Of a DNA stretch of 64,000 nucleotides, positions 33,702 through 44,910 are shown one piece after another. How positions within the stretch are numbered: position 1 is the first letter of the stretch; each line of letters begins with the position of its first letter. The DNA is from Acorus gramineus (taxonomy: Eukaryota; Streptophyta; Magnoliopsida; Acorales; Acoraceae). The stretch covers positions 2,993,747-3,057,746 of the forward strand of contig JAUJYN010000016.1 in the NCBI GenBank assembly GCA_030737835.1, written 5' to 3'. Below the pieces are notes generated by a model. The model made no database searches, was not told the DNA's origin, and saw only the letters and a program-made list of their open reading frames with translations. Made by a program: the position numbers and the translations under genes.

Positions 33702-34233
33702 GGAAAAATCCATATAACCTCATGTAAAACTGCCTGATATCCATATAACCCCGACTTTTTTTTTAAGTCCATATGACCCTTAAAAATGCAAACACCTATG
33801 TAAATCCAAATAGCCCCCTGAATTAAATTTCGTTGATAGATGATGAATATTATACGAATATTCTGTTTAGTTAACCTTGACTGAAAATACAGTATATCAA
33901 AAACTCCATATAATGCGGTAAAAATGAGAAAAATCATGACAATTTTACCACTTCGAATAAGATTTTATAATCTATTCAGATGGGTATAATCATCATTTAT
34001 AGGGGGTTTTCCGCATTCTTAACATCGTAGGAATTTTTTTATTTTGTACTTTGAGCTAGGGTTAATCAAACAAATATTTACATAATATTACTCATTTGTC
34101 AACGGAAGTTTAACTCAGGAGGTTATTTAAAAATTTATATAGATATTTTCAGATGGTTATAAGGACTTTAGGAAAAATCAGGGGGCTATATGAATTTCAT
34201 GCAGTTTATAAGGGGGTTATTTGGATTTTTCCC
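33702..34233. mobile_element. Mutator-like MITE (GGAAAAATCC family), full length in unit C
   Basis: Inverted ends GGAAAAATCCATATAACC and GGTTATTTGGATTTTTCCC, with internal similarity to 10097-10603. It shows the uninterrupted site (CTATGTAAATCCAAATAG at about 33797-33814) into which the Tourist-like MITE inserted in copies A and B. Flanking 9-mers do not match. Confidence 0.65.
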
Positions 34234-34759
34234 ATACAATTATTGTTGTTTTGGAAAAGGGTATTGTGCATACCTATTTTTATATGATTTATATTAAAAA
34301 TAAGTATTTCAGATTTAGACGTTTTGAGACAAATTAGAATTTTCTTTAAAAATATAAATAACCAAAAAAAGTCCCAAACATACAGGAAAAACAATTAGTT
34401 TCTATTAATATTTAAGGCCAAAAGCATGTTTTTAGTGATTAGAGGATATCAAATAAAAATATTTTGGTGAAGATTTAATACAATTATATATCCATATATC
34501 CGTGTACTTATATATCCTAGTAAAATGCACGCACAAATGTGCGTATTTGGAAGTCATTATAAACCAAATGATTCTGCAATTTTATCACACTTCCATACAG
34601 AGGTATGCAAATTTAAACACATTTATTTAAAATAAGAAATTTTCTCTAAAACTTTGAAATTTATCACACAAGTAGTTCTCCTGTTGCTTAAAAAATATCT
34701 GAATAAATGCCAATTGTGGAAGACCAAATTCCCACAAAGAATTAGGAATAAAACTATAT
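34234..34759. other. A+T-rich spacer before the Tat element
   Basis: No gene or recognisable repeat. Base composition changes sharply to GC-rich at about 34760, the approximate left edge of the Tat LTR. Confidence 0.5.
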
Positions 34760-35568
34760 GGGAATAACGAGGGGGGATGAGGATAGTCTGCAAGATCGGC
34801 TGGCCCACGCAAGCCTAGCTGTTCCGCACAAGGTAGTCGGTCAGTGGGCCCTCTACCTGATAGCGGCTGTTCAGCCCAATGGGCCTGGAAGGAAGGGTAG
34901 AGATATCTGCCTAGGAAGGCCCTCGAGAGGCTAGTCGGGCATTGGTAGTTGCCCGACTAGACCAGGTGGGAACCACCATCCATCCGACCTGAGCAAAGTA
35001 GGACATGCGAGGAGAGCTCAACTAGCCTAGCGTAACCCGACCAAGGAACCAGGTCTGGCTGAAGAGGTCCGACTATACGTCCACATCTTGGAGATAACGG
35101 CTACTATGGAGAATATCCTCTGACACCACAGTGACAGGCGGCTGTCGGGGGACGGTTACGCTGCAAGGTCATACGTGTTGGCCGATCCTGATGCCACCTA
35201 GACGATTCTGTTTGTACCTTGGATAACCTCACTCCACGGAGTGAGGTCGGCACGCCCTCTTTGAGTATATAAGGGGAGACATCATCGTCTCCAAGAGGTA
35301 TGCATGAACACACACACTCACTCCTAGAGTAACTCCATAAGCTTAAGCAGACTTGAATACTAACTTGAGCGTAGGAGGAGCGTTAGCCGGCACTACACTG
35401 ATATGAGTTGCAGGTGACCGGAGGAGGAGGAGAGCTACAGGACTTAACGACGGGACCTCATCGACCTTGAAGGGAAGCTACTTCCATTCTTTCTCAGATC
35501 TACATCCAAAGCTCGGATCGTCCATGAGATCCGGCCGCGTGGAGGAGAACCAGAAATCATCCCCCACA
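34760..35568 (+). mobile_element. 5' LTR of the Tat-lineage Ty3/gypsy element (left edge approximate)
   Basis: A GC-rich block ends CATCCCCCACA at 35568, immediately before the primer-binding site. A TATA box (TATATAAGG) lies at 35266-35274 with a leader behind it. The 5' edge was placed by the composition change; possible TG starts lie at 34776 and 34786. No second copy of this LTR is visible, so it could not be confirmed by pairing. Confidence 0.6.
35266..35274 (+). promoter_or_regulatory. TATA box of the Tat LTR
   Basis: TATATAAGG on the coding strand, about 300 bases before the LTR end. It fits the core promoter of the element. Confidence 0.6.
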
Positions 35569-35570
35569 AA

Positions 35571-35589
35571 TTGGCACCCACAGTGGGGC
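35571..35589 (+). other. Primer-binding site of the Tat element
   Basis: TTGGCACCCACAGTGGGGC lies two bases after the LTR end and matches the TTGGCGCCCACCGTGGGGC-type primer site common in plant Tat elements. The tRNA was not assigned. Confidence 0.7.
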
Positions 35590-35778
35590 ACGACAAGAGA
35601 GAAAGACAATTCCCCAGAAAGCAGATCCAAAGTGAGGATGGTGAAGACCTGGAGCGGTTTGGAGAGGTCCACAGTGCACGAACACGTCGAAGTTGAGGGA
35701 CACATCAAGCCCAACGAGCCGCCCGCTCCATGAGATCCGCCGACAGGAAGATCCACCTCGCAGCATCTAAAAACGACG

Positions 35779-36756
35779 GTGGAGGGCGACCTCGCGAAGG
35801 AACTCAATGAGGTGGGCCAAAGATATCGTCAACTTGAGAACCTGATGGAACAAATCCTGAAGGGATCGGGCGCTGTACAGCCGCCAACCCCAGCCCCCGG
35901 GGCTCGGGACCATGAAGAACCCTCGAAGATGGGAGCCGAGCCACGGAATGAAAACCGTCAAAGCCGGCAGGCCCATGAACAAAGCCATGAATCCGTGTAC
36001 TCCTCTCGAGGAGAACGACGACGTGGAGCAAGGGGGCACTCTCACTCAGGGTCGCCTCCAGCGAGGGCGACATCCAAGGTCAAAAGAGAATGGCGGAGGG
36101 GTGGATCCCTACGCCATGAGCGCCATAGTTGGCACAAGCAACGGCGGCCCTACGGGGAGAAAATCCTCGACCGGTACTTGATGTCATCTGACAACGACTA
36201 GAAAGAAGAGCTATTCAGCCAGCTGCGACAATCGTACCAAAGCGAGATGAACGTCACCCGGGACCATGACTTCATCACCATGGCACTCAGGGGTTTTGCA
36301 TCCCCTTTCACTCAAAGAATCTTACAAACGACCCCACCCAGGAAATTTGTCCAGCTGAAGTTTCGCCTGTACAACGGCACTACGGACCCCTTTGACCATG
36401 TGCTAAGCTTCAAGCACGCAATGGCGCTTTACGAACAACACGATGAGCTGATGTGCCGGATGTTCCTGTCCAGTCTAGAGGGGGCCACCCTGAGCTGGTT
36501 TCACCAACTCCCTGGAGGGACAATTCGTTGCTTCGAAGAGCTCGATACATTGTTTGCGAAACACTTAATATGTAGCCGAAATCAGAAAAAAGATTTGGGA
36601 GATCTCATGAATGTGCATATGCAACCCGGAGACTCAATACGACAGTATGTCAACCGCTTCCGCCTCCTCATGTTCGAGGTCGAAAAATGCGACCCGAACA
36701 GAGCTGTGATGGCGTTTTGCAACAGCCTCCCACCAAAGCACGAGTTGATGTGTTGA
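35779..36756 (+). pseudogene. gag: Tat gag, broken into two frames
   Basis: The first part (35779-36201) is charged, with an N-terminal helical stretch and Arg/Ser-rich sequence, and ends at a stop after SSDND. The second part (36247-36756) is the Retrotrans_gag core: PFTQRILQTTPPRKFVQLKF, YNGTTDPFDHVLSFKHAMAL, LSWFHQLPGGTI and FAKHLICSRNQKKDLGDL are typical of Tat Gag, the capsid-forming protein. It ends at TGA 36757 after SLPPKHELMC. A stretch with stops follows before the zinc-knuckle frame. Not functional as it stands. Confidence 0.85.
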
Positions 36757-36888
36757 GCCGAGAAGTACGCCAAGGTTGAGGAGGAGTCTTTCTCCTCCCG
36801 GCCTATGGCAGTGGTGGCGGTTTAGAAAAACCCCTCGGTTCGGGAAGACAGGGGACAAAAGCCTCGGGGCGACAAGAAGGACACTACA

Positions 36889-37686
36889 ATGGCGAATGAG
36901 GTTCGCGAGAGGCCATCCACCAAATTCACCGTCCCCCTCGTCCAAATCTTATACAAGATCAAGAATGCCCCCTTCTTCCGATGGGCACCTCCCATGAAAA
37001 GTGACCCAGCCGAGAGAGACAAAGGCTTCAAATGTGATTATCATAGGGACTTTGGTCACCAGACCGAAAAATGTCACACACTTCAAGTATTCCTGGAGAC
37101 GCTGGTCAAGAAGGGGAAGCTGAGGGAGTTCTACAACAAGGAGGAGGATAAAGGCCCAGTAAAACACGTCACAGTGATCTCCTCATCCAGAACAGCCGGG
37201 GTCATTGATGTAATATGTGGAGGGCTCTCAAGCCTGGAGGATCCAAAGTCGGTACGACAAGCCGAGAAGAGGAGCTCAGGCTTCGGTGAAGTGATGCAGG
37301 TCGACCAAGAGCCTCACCTGGTGTCGAAAAGGCAGAAGCCAGAGGAGCCATGTGTCATAACATTTTTGGACAAAGACTTGACCGGCGTGCGTACACCCCA
37401 TAACGATGCGCTCATCATCACCTTGCGCATAGCCAATTTCAATGTTAATAGAATCCTGATCGACACGGAAAGTTCAGCTGACATCTTGTTTATGCAGCCA
37501 TTCCTCAAGATGGGGTTGAAGCATTCAAGCCTTGAACCCATAAGCAATCCGCTGATCGCCTTCAACTGGAGTCAGGTGATGCCCACTGGACGCATCATCC
37601 TGCCAGTGCGAGCTGGAGACGAGACTATCATGACCGTGTTTACGATGATTGACTTTCCATCCCCGTACAACACTATCATGGGGTGA
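36889..37686 (+). pseudogene. Tat nucleocapsid knuckle and aspartic protease region
   Basis: The frame contains a C-x2-H-x4-H-x4-C knuckle (CDYHRDFGHQTEKC) followed by GKLREFYN, characteristic of Tat Gag C-termini. The retropepsin-like protease comes next: ILIDTESSADILFMQPF, where the catalytic triad normally reads DTG, so the Gly is Glu here. The frame ends at TGA 37684-37686 after NTIMG. Protease-to-RT linker sequence (about 37690-37920; TYHQKLCFPT is recognisable) continues with further stops. The mutated active site and stops make this a non-functional copy. Confidence 0.82.
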
Positions 37687-37923
37687 ACCTAGCTGGGGGC
37701 AATGAGGGCCATCCCGTCCACCTACCACCAGAAGCTTTGCTTCCCTACGATGCGCGGAATTATGGAAATCCGCAAAGATCAACTCGTCACTAGGAGATGT
37801 TATGCCATTGCTACTTCAGGCAAAGATCCAGACGTGAAGGAGAGCCTGATAGGCGATGACTTATATCCCAAAAGATAGCAATTACTGACGGATCGGGTAA
37901 AGGCCAATGAGGCGAAACCCTGT

Positions 37924-38313
37924 TTGACCGAGAGGGTCGTGGAGGACCTCGAACGCATTCCAATCGACTCCAACGACCCGGAGAAGTACTTCCTCATCGG
38001 CACAACCTTAAGCGAAAGCGAGAAAGTCGGCCTAATTCACCTACTCCACAAGCATATTGACGTGTTCGCCTGGAAGCCCTCCGACATGCCTAGGATTGAC
38101 CCTGAAGTAGTGTGCCATCGACTGTGCATATCACCTACAGTACGGCCTGTCAAACAGCGGCAAAGAAGGGTAGCTCTAGTTCACGCTGAGGCGATAAAAG
38201 AAGAAGTAGAAAAGCTGCTAGATAGAGGAATTATTAAGGAAGTGCGATACCCTGACTAGTTGGCCAACACGGTGGTCGTACCAAAAAAGAACAACAAATG
38301 ACGGGTCTGCGGT
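37924..38313 (+). pseudogene. Tat reverse transcriptase, N-terminal part
   Basis: Encodes the region before and at the start of RT: VDVFAWKPSDMPRIDPEVVCH-type sequence (residues vary), VKQRQRRVALVHAEAIKEEV, LLDRGIIKEVRYPD, then a TAG (38257-38259) and a TGA (38299-38301) where conserved Trp residues are expected. The RT is cut at 38313 by a solo LTR and resumes at 39017-39021 in frame. Family: Ty3/gypsy, Tat. Confidence 0.85.
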
Positions 38314-39016
38314 TAAGGAGGATATTTTCTCCCTTCAGTTAAACTTTTTGAACTTGGGGTTAAAACTCGAAGGGTTATTTTCAGGATGGTAATTTTTGGT
38401 AGCTTGAATTTGACTGTTAATGACTGTCAGTGACTGGGCCTTTAGAGTGCTATCTCGCGACCTTTTTATAGGCTGTCTATGTACCCCTTGGGGATCAAGT
38501 CACACGTAGTTCCTTTAATGGATTGCCGTTATAACCGTCCCCCCATTAAACACTTTTAGTGGGCGATTTTGGTGGAAACCCCCACGTGTCAATGAGGCAC
38601 GCCGTGCAATTAGTGGGCCATTACTGTCTATTTGACAGTTACAGATGTTATGGCCCTTTGACTGTTTTTCTAATTTGCCCATGGTTCTTGGGCCTGCTCA
38701 TTCGTCAGTTACGTCTTTGAGTATGTCCACGAGGTGAAAGATCGCCGACTAGACCTATTGTTTGGTTGTGTCTTCCCTGCTCGTTCGCGAGTAGTAAGGT
38801 CGTCCGACCAGACCTCTAATCTGATTGTGCCTTAACTACTCGAGGTGACATTCTTTCATGAGGTGTCTGACTAGACCCTGGATCTAATCGTGCCAACGCA
38901 CCCTGGAATGTCATCATGACCTTTAGGATTCAGAACTAGTTCTGTGGGCCCCAAGTGTGATAGCCCATATCCGCTTTGACATGACACGTATCACAGCGTG
39001 GATTTTTACCTCCACA
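38314..39016. mobile_element. Solo LTR (703 bp) inserted in the RT gene, 5-bp target duplication
   Basis: GCGGT flanks the insert (38309-38313 and 39017-39021). The ends are TAAGGAGG and CCTCCACA, a short inverted repeat and a near-canonical TG...CA with one changed base. Removing the insert and one GCGGT leaves the RT frame continuous, which confirms the boundaries. A TATA-like TTTTTATAGG at about 38464 suggests plus orientation. No internal domain, PBS or PPT: a solo LTR of an unidentified family. Confidence 0.82.
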
Positions 39017-39690
39017 GCGGTGATTTTATTAACCTCAATAGTGCTTGCCCGAAGGACGGCTTTCATCTACCCAAAATAGACCAACTGGTGGACACATCCT
39101 CCGGCAACAAGCTCTTGAGCTTCATGGACACCTATTCGAGGTATCACCAGATCCCGATGTATAAGCACGACCAGGAGAAGACGGCGTTCATCACGCCGAT
39201 GGGCACCTTTTGCTATAAGGTTATGCCCTTCGGGCTAAAAAACACATGAGCGACTTACCAACGTCTCATCACTAAAATGTTCTCTCAATACATTGGCAAG
39301 ACCGTCGAGGTTTATATAGACGACATGCTCGTCAAGAGTCAAGATCGTGAAGACCATATCGAACATCTCCGAGCAATGTTCGGGATATTGAGGAGATATC
39401 GCATGAAGCTCAACGCGTGAGTCGGGCAAGTTCCTGAGTTTCCTGAAAACCCATCGGGGAATAGAGGCGAATCCCGACTAGATCAAAGCCATGCTTGAAA
39501 TGAATCCTCCTAGAAATTGGAAGAAAGTCCAGAAGCTAACCGGCTGATTGGCAGCCCTTAATCGCTTCATCTCAAAGGCTACCGAGAGGACCTGCCGTTC
39601 TTCAAGTTGCTTTGAAAGGCCAAAAAGTTCGATTGGACACCAGATTGCCAGGAGGCTTTTGAAAAGCTCAAGCAGTACCTGGCGTCTCCT
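39017..39690 (+). pseudogene. Tat reverse transcriptase, palm/C-terminal part
   Basis: Resumes with DFINLNSACPKDGFHLPKID, SFMDTYSRYHQIPMY, TAFITPMGTFCYKVMPFGLKN (all RVT_1 motifs) and, after a TGA at 39247, the catalytic YIDD box within VEVYIDDMLVKS. More breaks follow: a stop and deletion after RMKLNA (39418), a TAG for a likely Gln at 39479-39481, and a TGA for a likely Arg at 39545-39547. The catalytic Asp pair survives, but the gene is inactivated by stops. Confidence 0.85.
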
Positions 39691-40063
39691 TCGCTGCTTA
39701 TGAAACCAAGCCCGGGAGAGCCATTGTATTTGTATGTCGTAGCCTCAGACCATGCAGTCAGCTCGGTCATTGTGAGGGAGCACCAGGGGGTGCAGGGGTC
39801 AATCTACTATGTGAGAAAGTCGTTAGGCGGACCTAAATCTCTGTACCTATACTTGGAAAAAGTCACCTATGCCCTCCTCATTTCCTCGCGAAAGCTTAGG
39901 CATTATTTTGTTGCCCACTCTATCCATGTAGTGACCGACTACCCACTCAAAGTCATTCTGAAGAAAGCTGACATTACCGGTCGGCTACTCAAATGGGCGA
40001 TCGAATTGTCCCCTTTCGATATCCACTACGTTCCTAGGAATGCTATCAAGGGATAGATAATTG
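39691..40063 (+). pseudogene. Tat RNase H domain
   Basis: The frame 39700-40056 holds LYLYVVASDHAVSSVIVREHQGVQGSIYYVRKSL and later KLRHYFVAHSIHVVTDYPLKVIL and WAIELSPFDIHYVPR, the standard gypsy RNase H that follows RT. It ends at a TAG (40057-40059) just before the linker to the second RNase H. Confidence 0.85.
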
Positions 40064-40080
40064 TTGACGTACTGGCCGAC

Positions 40081-40475
40081 CTAGCGCCACCATCCACAGA
40101 AGTCTACTTGGTGGATGACAAAACTCCAACCGAGGGGCTGAGTTGGACCCTTAATGTTGACAGAGCTTCTAACCGTAGGGGCGCGGGAGCAGGCGTGGTC
40201 TTGCGCAACATTGAGGGGTTTCTGTTCAAACATGCAATAAAGCTAGGCTTCCGGGCCTCGAATAACGAAGCCAAATATGAGGCACTTATTGCCGGGCGGG
40301 AGCTCGCAATCAACCTCGGCGTCAAGGCCATGGACGTCCTCAGTGACTCACAGCTGGTGGTATTCCAGAGTACAGGGGAGTATGAAGTTCGCGATGATCA
40401 AATGATCGCGCATCAGAAGAAGGTGCAACAATTACTCTCGCAATTCACTTCGGCTCCCATCTTTCAGGTAGAAAG
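40081..40475 (+). pseudogene. Second (archaeal-type) RNase H of the Tat element, truncated
   Basis: WTLNVDRASNRRGAGAGVVL, FRASNNEAKYEALIAGRELA and VLSDSQLVVFQSTGEYEVRDD match the additional RNase H domain that is a hallmark of Tat-lineage elements. The usual first acidic box is VDGAS; here it is VDRAS. The domain is cut at 40475 by the long-LTR cluster. Its tail and the linker to integrase are missing on the far side. Confidence 0.85.
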
Positions 40476-41339
40476 TGTTATATATGTGTCACTTTTAGCC
40501 TTTTGGTCACCTTTGGGACATTCCTGACAGTTTTCCAACTTTTTCTTTTTTCGATCGGAACCGCTAAAATTTTAGAATTTTAGCTATCTGCATGAGCTCG
40601 AGAACTCCGATTGAAAATCTAACTGCACATTATGTGTCCTGGTGCCATTTCGAACCACTCACAAAAATTTCATCGAATTCCGGTAACGTTTTAGAATTTG
40701 GCAGTTTCGAATCGTATCCGGGTTTTGACCGAGTGGGAATGTCAAAGAAGGGACTTGACCAAGTCAAAGAAGATTTGGACCAAGTCAAATTTGACCATTG
40801 ACTTGGTCAAATGGTTTTGTTTTTTTGTGTGGTTGGGTTGACTCAAAGTCAATCCCCACCAACAAAAATTGTTCCAAGTGTGTGAGTGTGTGTGTGTGTG
40901 TGGCCCTATTAGTGGGCGTCCACCCTTCTCTCCTCTTCTCTTCTCTTCTCCATCTCTCTCACACACTCCATCTCATCCCCTCTTCTTTATTTCTCCCATT
41001 AGAGGTAGTAGAAGGAGAAGAAATAAAAAGCCATAGAAGAGAAAAAGAAAGGTATGTGCGTGATCTACCTTTGTATGGTTTTTGTTTTGATTTCCCTTTC
41101 TCTACCTCCCTCTCATGGCTTCCCCCACCTCTGTTTTCAGCCATTTTTAGGCCTTGAGAGTGGCTGAGGTGGTGGTGGTCTTGGTGGTGGCGGTTGTGGC
41201 GGGTTGGTGCGCAAAGGGCACCCGAGTTTCCTCCCTTTTCCTTTCCCTCCTTGTTGGTAAGTCTTCCTCCTCCCCTAGCTTGTTTAGATGATTGATTAGG
41301 GTGTTTAAATGGTTATGCATGCTTTGCATAGGTGTTAGG

Positions 41340-41700
41340 GGGTGTGGGTGGGCTGAGGGGGTGGAAGGGGCTCGGGCGCGGGTGCGGAGCCATCCGGGCG
41401 CGTTTGCGCGCTCAGACGGGCACTGGCACGCGCAGACGGGCGAGCTGGCAGGCGCGCGCGCATACGCGCAGACGCGCAGGTGTGCGCGCGGGGTGCTGCG
41501 CGGGGGCGCAGTGCGCACGGGTACGCGTTGGGGCTGGATGCGCGGTGCGTGCGGGCGCAAGCTAGCGTGCGCGCGCGCGCGGTAGCGCGTCTCGGCACAC
41601 GGGCAGGGCCGCGGCAGTGCGCCAGGGGCGGTGGGGCGCATGCGTGCGTGCGCATTCATGCGTGTGCGTGCGGGGGGCCATGCGTATGGCTGCCCGAGGG
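41340..41700. repeat. GC-rich low-complexity island in LTR unit 1
   Basis: Dense CpG and CGCG steps (GCGCGCGCATACGCGCAG-like). Open frames on both strands here are by-products of composition. Confidence 0.6.
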
Positions 41701-41858
41701 TTCAGGAGGGCGTCGGGGCACTCGGACTCACGTGCCTACGTGTGCGCTCGCATGCGTGCGAGTCCGTATGCATGCTTGTCCGAGTATTGGGTATTTCTAA
41801 TAAATTTCGTGTGTATGTGTGTAGTTTACTCACCATATTAAATGCCCATGTCTTGCAG

Positions 41859-41894
41859 ATCTTGATGGATGGTCACGCAGCGACCCGGGTTTCG
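41859..41894 (+). other. Candidate 36-nt micro-exon, LTR unit 1
   Basis: Bounded by TGTCTTGCAG before and GTGAGT after. Thirty-six bases starting ATCTTGATGGATGG. The same architecture occurs in units 2 and 3 and in the 50984-54708 LTR. Confidence 0.4.
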
Positions 41895-43060
41895 GTGAGT
41901 GGGACAATCCAACCCAGTAGGGAGGCGTTCGATGCACGTAGGCGTGCATTGCCCTCCCCTGGGGCACCATAATTGTATATTAACTTGTGATAAATGAAAA
42001 AATTTGCAATGCAAGATTAATATGATGTAACCATGCCACATTAGACCTTGTATGCTAGGGATATGCACTCATATATCATGTATAGAGGCCCATACATGCC
42101 TTGACACCATGTCCCTTGATTTGAAAGCCCTGATCTATGCATGTTTCCCATTTAGTTTAATTTAATTAAATCAAATGAGAACATCTTGTTATAAGCATGC
42201 CTTAGAGAATATTATAACCTTGTGGTTATAATATATGTTTCCCCGCATCTTAGTTATGCGCCCTGGAGGAATTCTTGAGAATTCATGACATTAGTAGTGT
42301 TACAAATCGTTGTCGATGGATCCAAGAGGATCGTATCCGTGTGAGTAGGTTGTCTTCTCCCTTTGGTTGGATCCGAGTAGGGACTCCCCGGCGTTGGAAA
42401 GCTGACCTGACAGAGGGCTCCCATCTGTAGGTACCTCCGATGCGTCGGACAGTGCTGATCGTGGGAGTATACCAGGTAGAGGCTACGGAGTGTGGGAGAG
42501 GCTACCGGGTGGACCAAGGGTGGAGAGCGGTCTAGTCTGAAAAGGCCCATGTCACCCCCTTAAAGGGTAAGGGTGAGAGTGGGGTGGGTCGGCGATGTTA
42601 CGACCCACTAACTTGTGCAGTTACTCCCGTTCAGGGACTATAATTATTTAAGGTTAATATGAGTTGTGTTGCATAGATTGTGCCATTCACTGAGCATGTG
42701 GCTCACCCCTCGCATATTCTTTTCCTCCAGTTGTATCTGAGTCGGATCTGAAGGAGGAGCTCCCCGAGGCACCACAGCAGTAGCGGAGCAACGTCACGTT
42801 TTGGGTTATGCGAGAGAGAGGCCATCAGCATCCCCTTCTTGATTGTATGTATTGTTATCCGTGCTTGGGCACACACTTGTATTTGGATGTCATTGTTTAT
42901 ATTGGCTCTCACAGGACAGTTGATTATGTATTCGGGTCTGTAATATATCTTTGAATTATAGACTCAGTCATTTAAGCTTCCTCTATATGTATATATATTA
43001 TGTCAGCTACATTATTGTCCGTGTTGTCATTTTTTATGTTGATTAGAGTATTTTATTGAT

Positions 43061-43157
43061 ACGAATCAACTACTTGAAGTACCCGAGTATCGAACGAAAG
43101 GGGGAGGTCATGATGATATCCTATGTAGAAAATCCCCAAACTGGATGACAGACATAA
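43061..43157 (+). other. Remnant between LTR units 1 and 2 with polypurine tract
   Basis: Contains CGAACGAAAGGGGGAGG, which resembles the polypurine tract that precedes a gypsy 3' LTR, about 60 bases before unit 2. It may be all that remains of the internal region of the element. Confidence 0.4.
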
Positions 43158-43421
43158 TTTATATATGTGTCACTTTTAACCTGCTGGTAACCGTTGGAGC
43201 GTTCTGGCAGTTTTTCATTTTTTTTGGTTTTCGATCGGAACCGCTAATTTTTGGACTGTTAGCTATCGTCCTGAGTTAGAGGACTCCGATTGGAAATCTA
43301 ACTGCATATTTGGTGTCCTGGTGCCATTTTAGGCCTCTCACGAAAATTTCATCAAATTCCGGCAACGTTTCCAGAATTTCACAGTTCCAGGGCGTATCCG
43401 GGTTTTTAAGTGAGTTGACTT

Positions 43422-43429
43422 TATATAAG
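43422..43429 (+). promoter_or_regulatory. TATA box of long-LTR unit 2
   Basis: TATATAAG, followed by TGCACTATTCATCATCCC. The same pair is found in unit 3 on the minus strand (CTATATAAGG at 49031-49040, then CTATTCATCATCCC). The conserved orientation supports TGTTATATATG as the 5' end of the LTR. Confidence 0.5.
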
Positions 43430-43849
43430 AGGGGTGAGAAATGTCATGCACTATTCATCATCCCTTCCAAATGAATTTCCTCTCTCCCCTCTCTCCTTTT
43501 CTTTGATTTGAGCCCCCTAGAGTCCTCAAACCCAAAAACCTAAAGCATAGAAAGTGTAGGTGCTTTCAAATCCGGATTCAGACGAGTTTTGCCCCTTCTC
43601 CCCTCTCTTTTCTCCTCTGTTTTGGGCCATTTCGAGGGCCAAGGGAGATCCCGGCGTTGGAGGCCTTTGGGGAAAGGTTTCGGTGCGCGGAGAGCAACCG
43701 AACATCTCTTCCTCCCATTGGTAAGCCCTTTTTCCTCTCTTCTCATGCTTAGATGTATGTTAGGAGGGTGGATTTGAGGTTGGGTGGTGGTCGGCGGCGG
43801 TGGGTGGCCATCGGAGGGCTGTGGGTGGTGGTCGGAGTCCTTGGGGTGG

Positions 43850-44760
43850 CCGGTGGTGAGTGGTAGAGGAGCTCGGGCAGGGAGGCTAGCAGTCCCGGGT
43901 GAGTTGGCAGCGGGCGCAGCAGGCAGGCGCACCAGGTGGCCGGGCGCGCGAGTGTGTGCGCGCAGGCGTGCGCGCGGCGTGCGCTCGGGTGGTGCTGCGG
44001 GCGTGCTGGGCGCGCTGGGTACGGCCGGCAGGGCTAGGCGTGCGGGGTAGGCTGGCTGGGCTGTGCGTGCCGGAAGGCCGGGCAGGCAGGCTAGGCGCGC
44101 AGGCGTGCTGGGTAGGAGGTTCTCGGGCATCAAGCGGGCAGTGCCGGGCGTGCAGGCGAGCGGTGCTCGGGCCACTCGACGATGCGCGCAGGCAGGCAGC
44201 GCGAGCAGCAGCGCAGGCCGGCTGGCAGGCGCGCTGGGCGCGTGTTGCGCTAGCGTGCGCGTGGGCGCTGGGTGAGGGTCCCGGGTGCTGGGCGCTGAGC
44301 GTCGGGCGCTGGGTCGTGGATACCGGGTGCTGGGCGAGGGTGCTGAGCCCTGGGCGCTGGGGCGCAGGGCGCTGGGCACTGCAGAGGAGTATGCGCGCGG
44401 GGCGCTGGGCTGAGGCGCAGGCGTGCGCGCGGTGAGGAGGGCAGAGGCACAGGCGTGCGCGTGGGTAGAGGCTGGTGGTGCGCGCTGAGTGCGCGCAGGA
44501 CGGAGCTGGTGGTGCGCGCGGGGTGCGCGAGGGGTGAGGCGTTGGGCGCGGGGGGCGTGTGGGGTGCGCGCGGGCTGCTGCGGTGGGGCGCAGTGGGTGC
44601 GCGGTGCACCCGGGTGGCTCAGCTGCGGGTCCAGGCGTGCGGGCAGGGGCCCGGCGGTGCGCCTGGGTGCGCGGGCTGAGGCGCGGCAGCGCATCCGAGG
44701 GCGGGTGGCCGTGCGGGTGGTTGCCGGTGGTGCGGGAGTGAGCCGGAGTGCTCGGGCTAG
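43850..44760. repeat. GC-rich low-complexity island in LTR unit 2
   Basis: About 0.9 kb of GCGC/GGGCGC-type imperfect short repeats (GCTGGGCGC and GTGCGCGCGG recur). Matching but rearranged island in unit 3 (47690-48560). Confidence 0.65.
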
Positions 44761-44874
44761 CGTGCGTACGGCCGTATGTACGTTTGCCCGAGTGTTGGGT
44801 ATTTTTAGAGTATTTTTAATGTATTTTGGGGTATTTGTGGATTTTACTCACCAAGTTGATACCCTGTCTTGCAG

Positions 44875-44910
44875 ATCTTGACGGACGGTCGCGCGACGAC
44901 CCGATCTCCG
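44875..44910 (+). other. Candidate 36-nt micro-exon, LTR unit 2
   Basis: Preceded by CCTGTCTTGCAG and followed by GTGAGTGGGA; 36 bases starting ATCTTGACGGACGG. Confidence 0.4.

Larger units (their letters stand above)
40476..43060 (+). mobile_element. Long LTR, unit 1 (3' end truncated)
   Basis: Starts TGTTATATATGTGTCAC and carries the family landmarks in order: CGATCGGAACCGCTAA, AACTCCGATTGAAAATC, a CT-rich leader (40920-41010), a donor-like GGTAAGTC (about 41258), a GC-rich island (41340-41700), the 36-nt micro-exon, the GCTCACCCCTCGCATA motif and an acceptor (TTTTCCTCCAG, ends 42730). Compared with the right end of unit 2 it lacks the last ~65 bases (no CCCTGGGGCGTGACA). It cuts the Tat second RNase H without a target duplication. 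Confidence 0.75.

Noticed and set aside
43540..44694. 384-codon minus-strand open frame rich in Ala/Pro/Arg
   Set aside because: It lies in a GC-rich repeat island inside an LTR, where stop codons are rare in all frames. There is no domain, overlapping frames of similar length exist on the other strand, and it is not conserved in frame in the sister LTRs.
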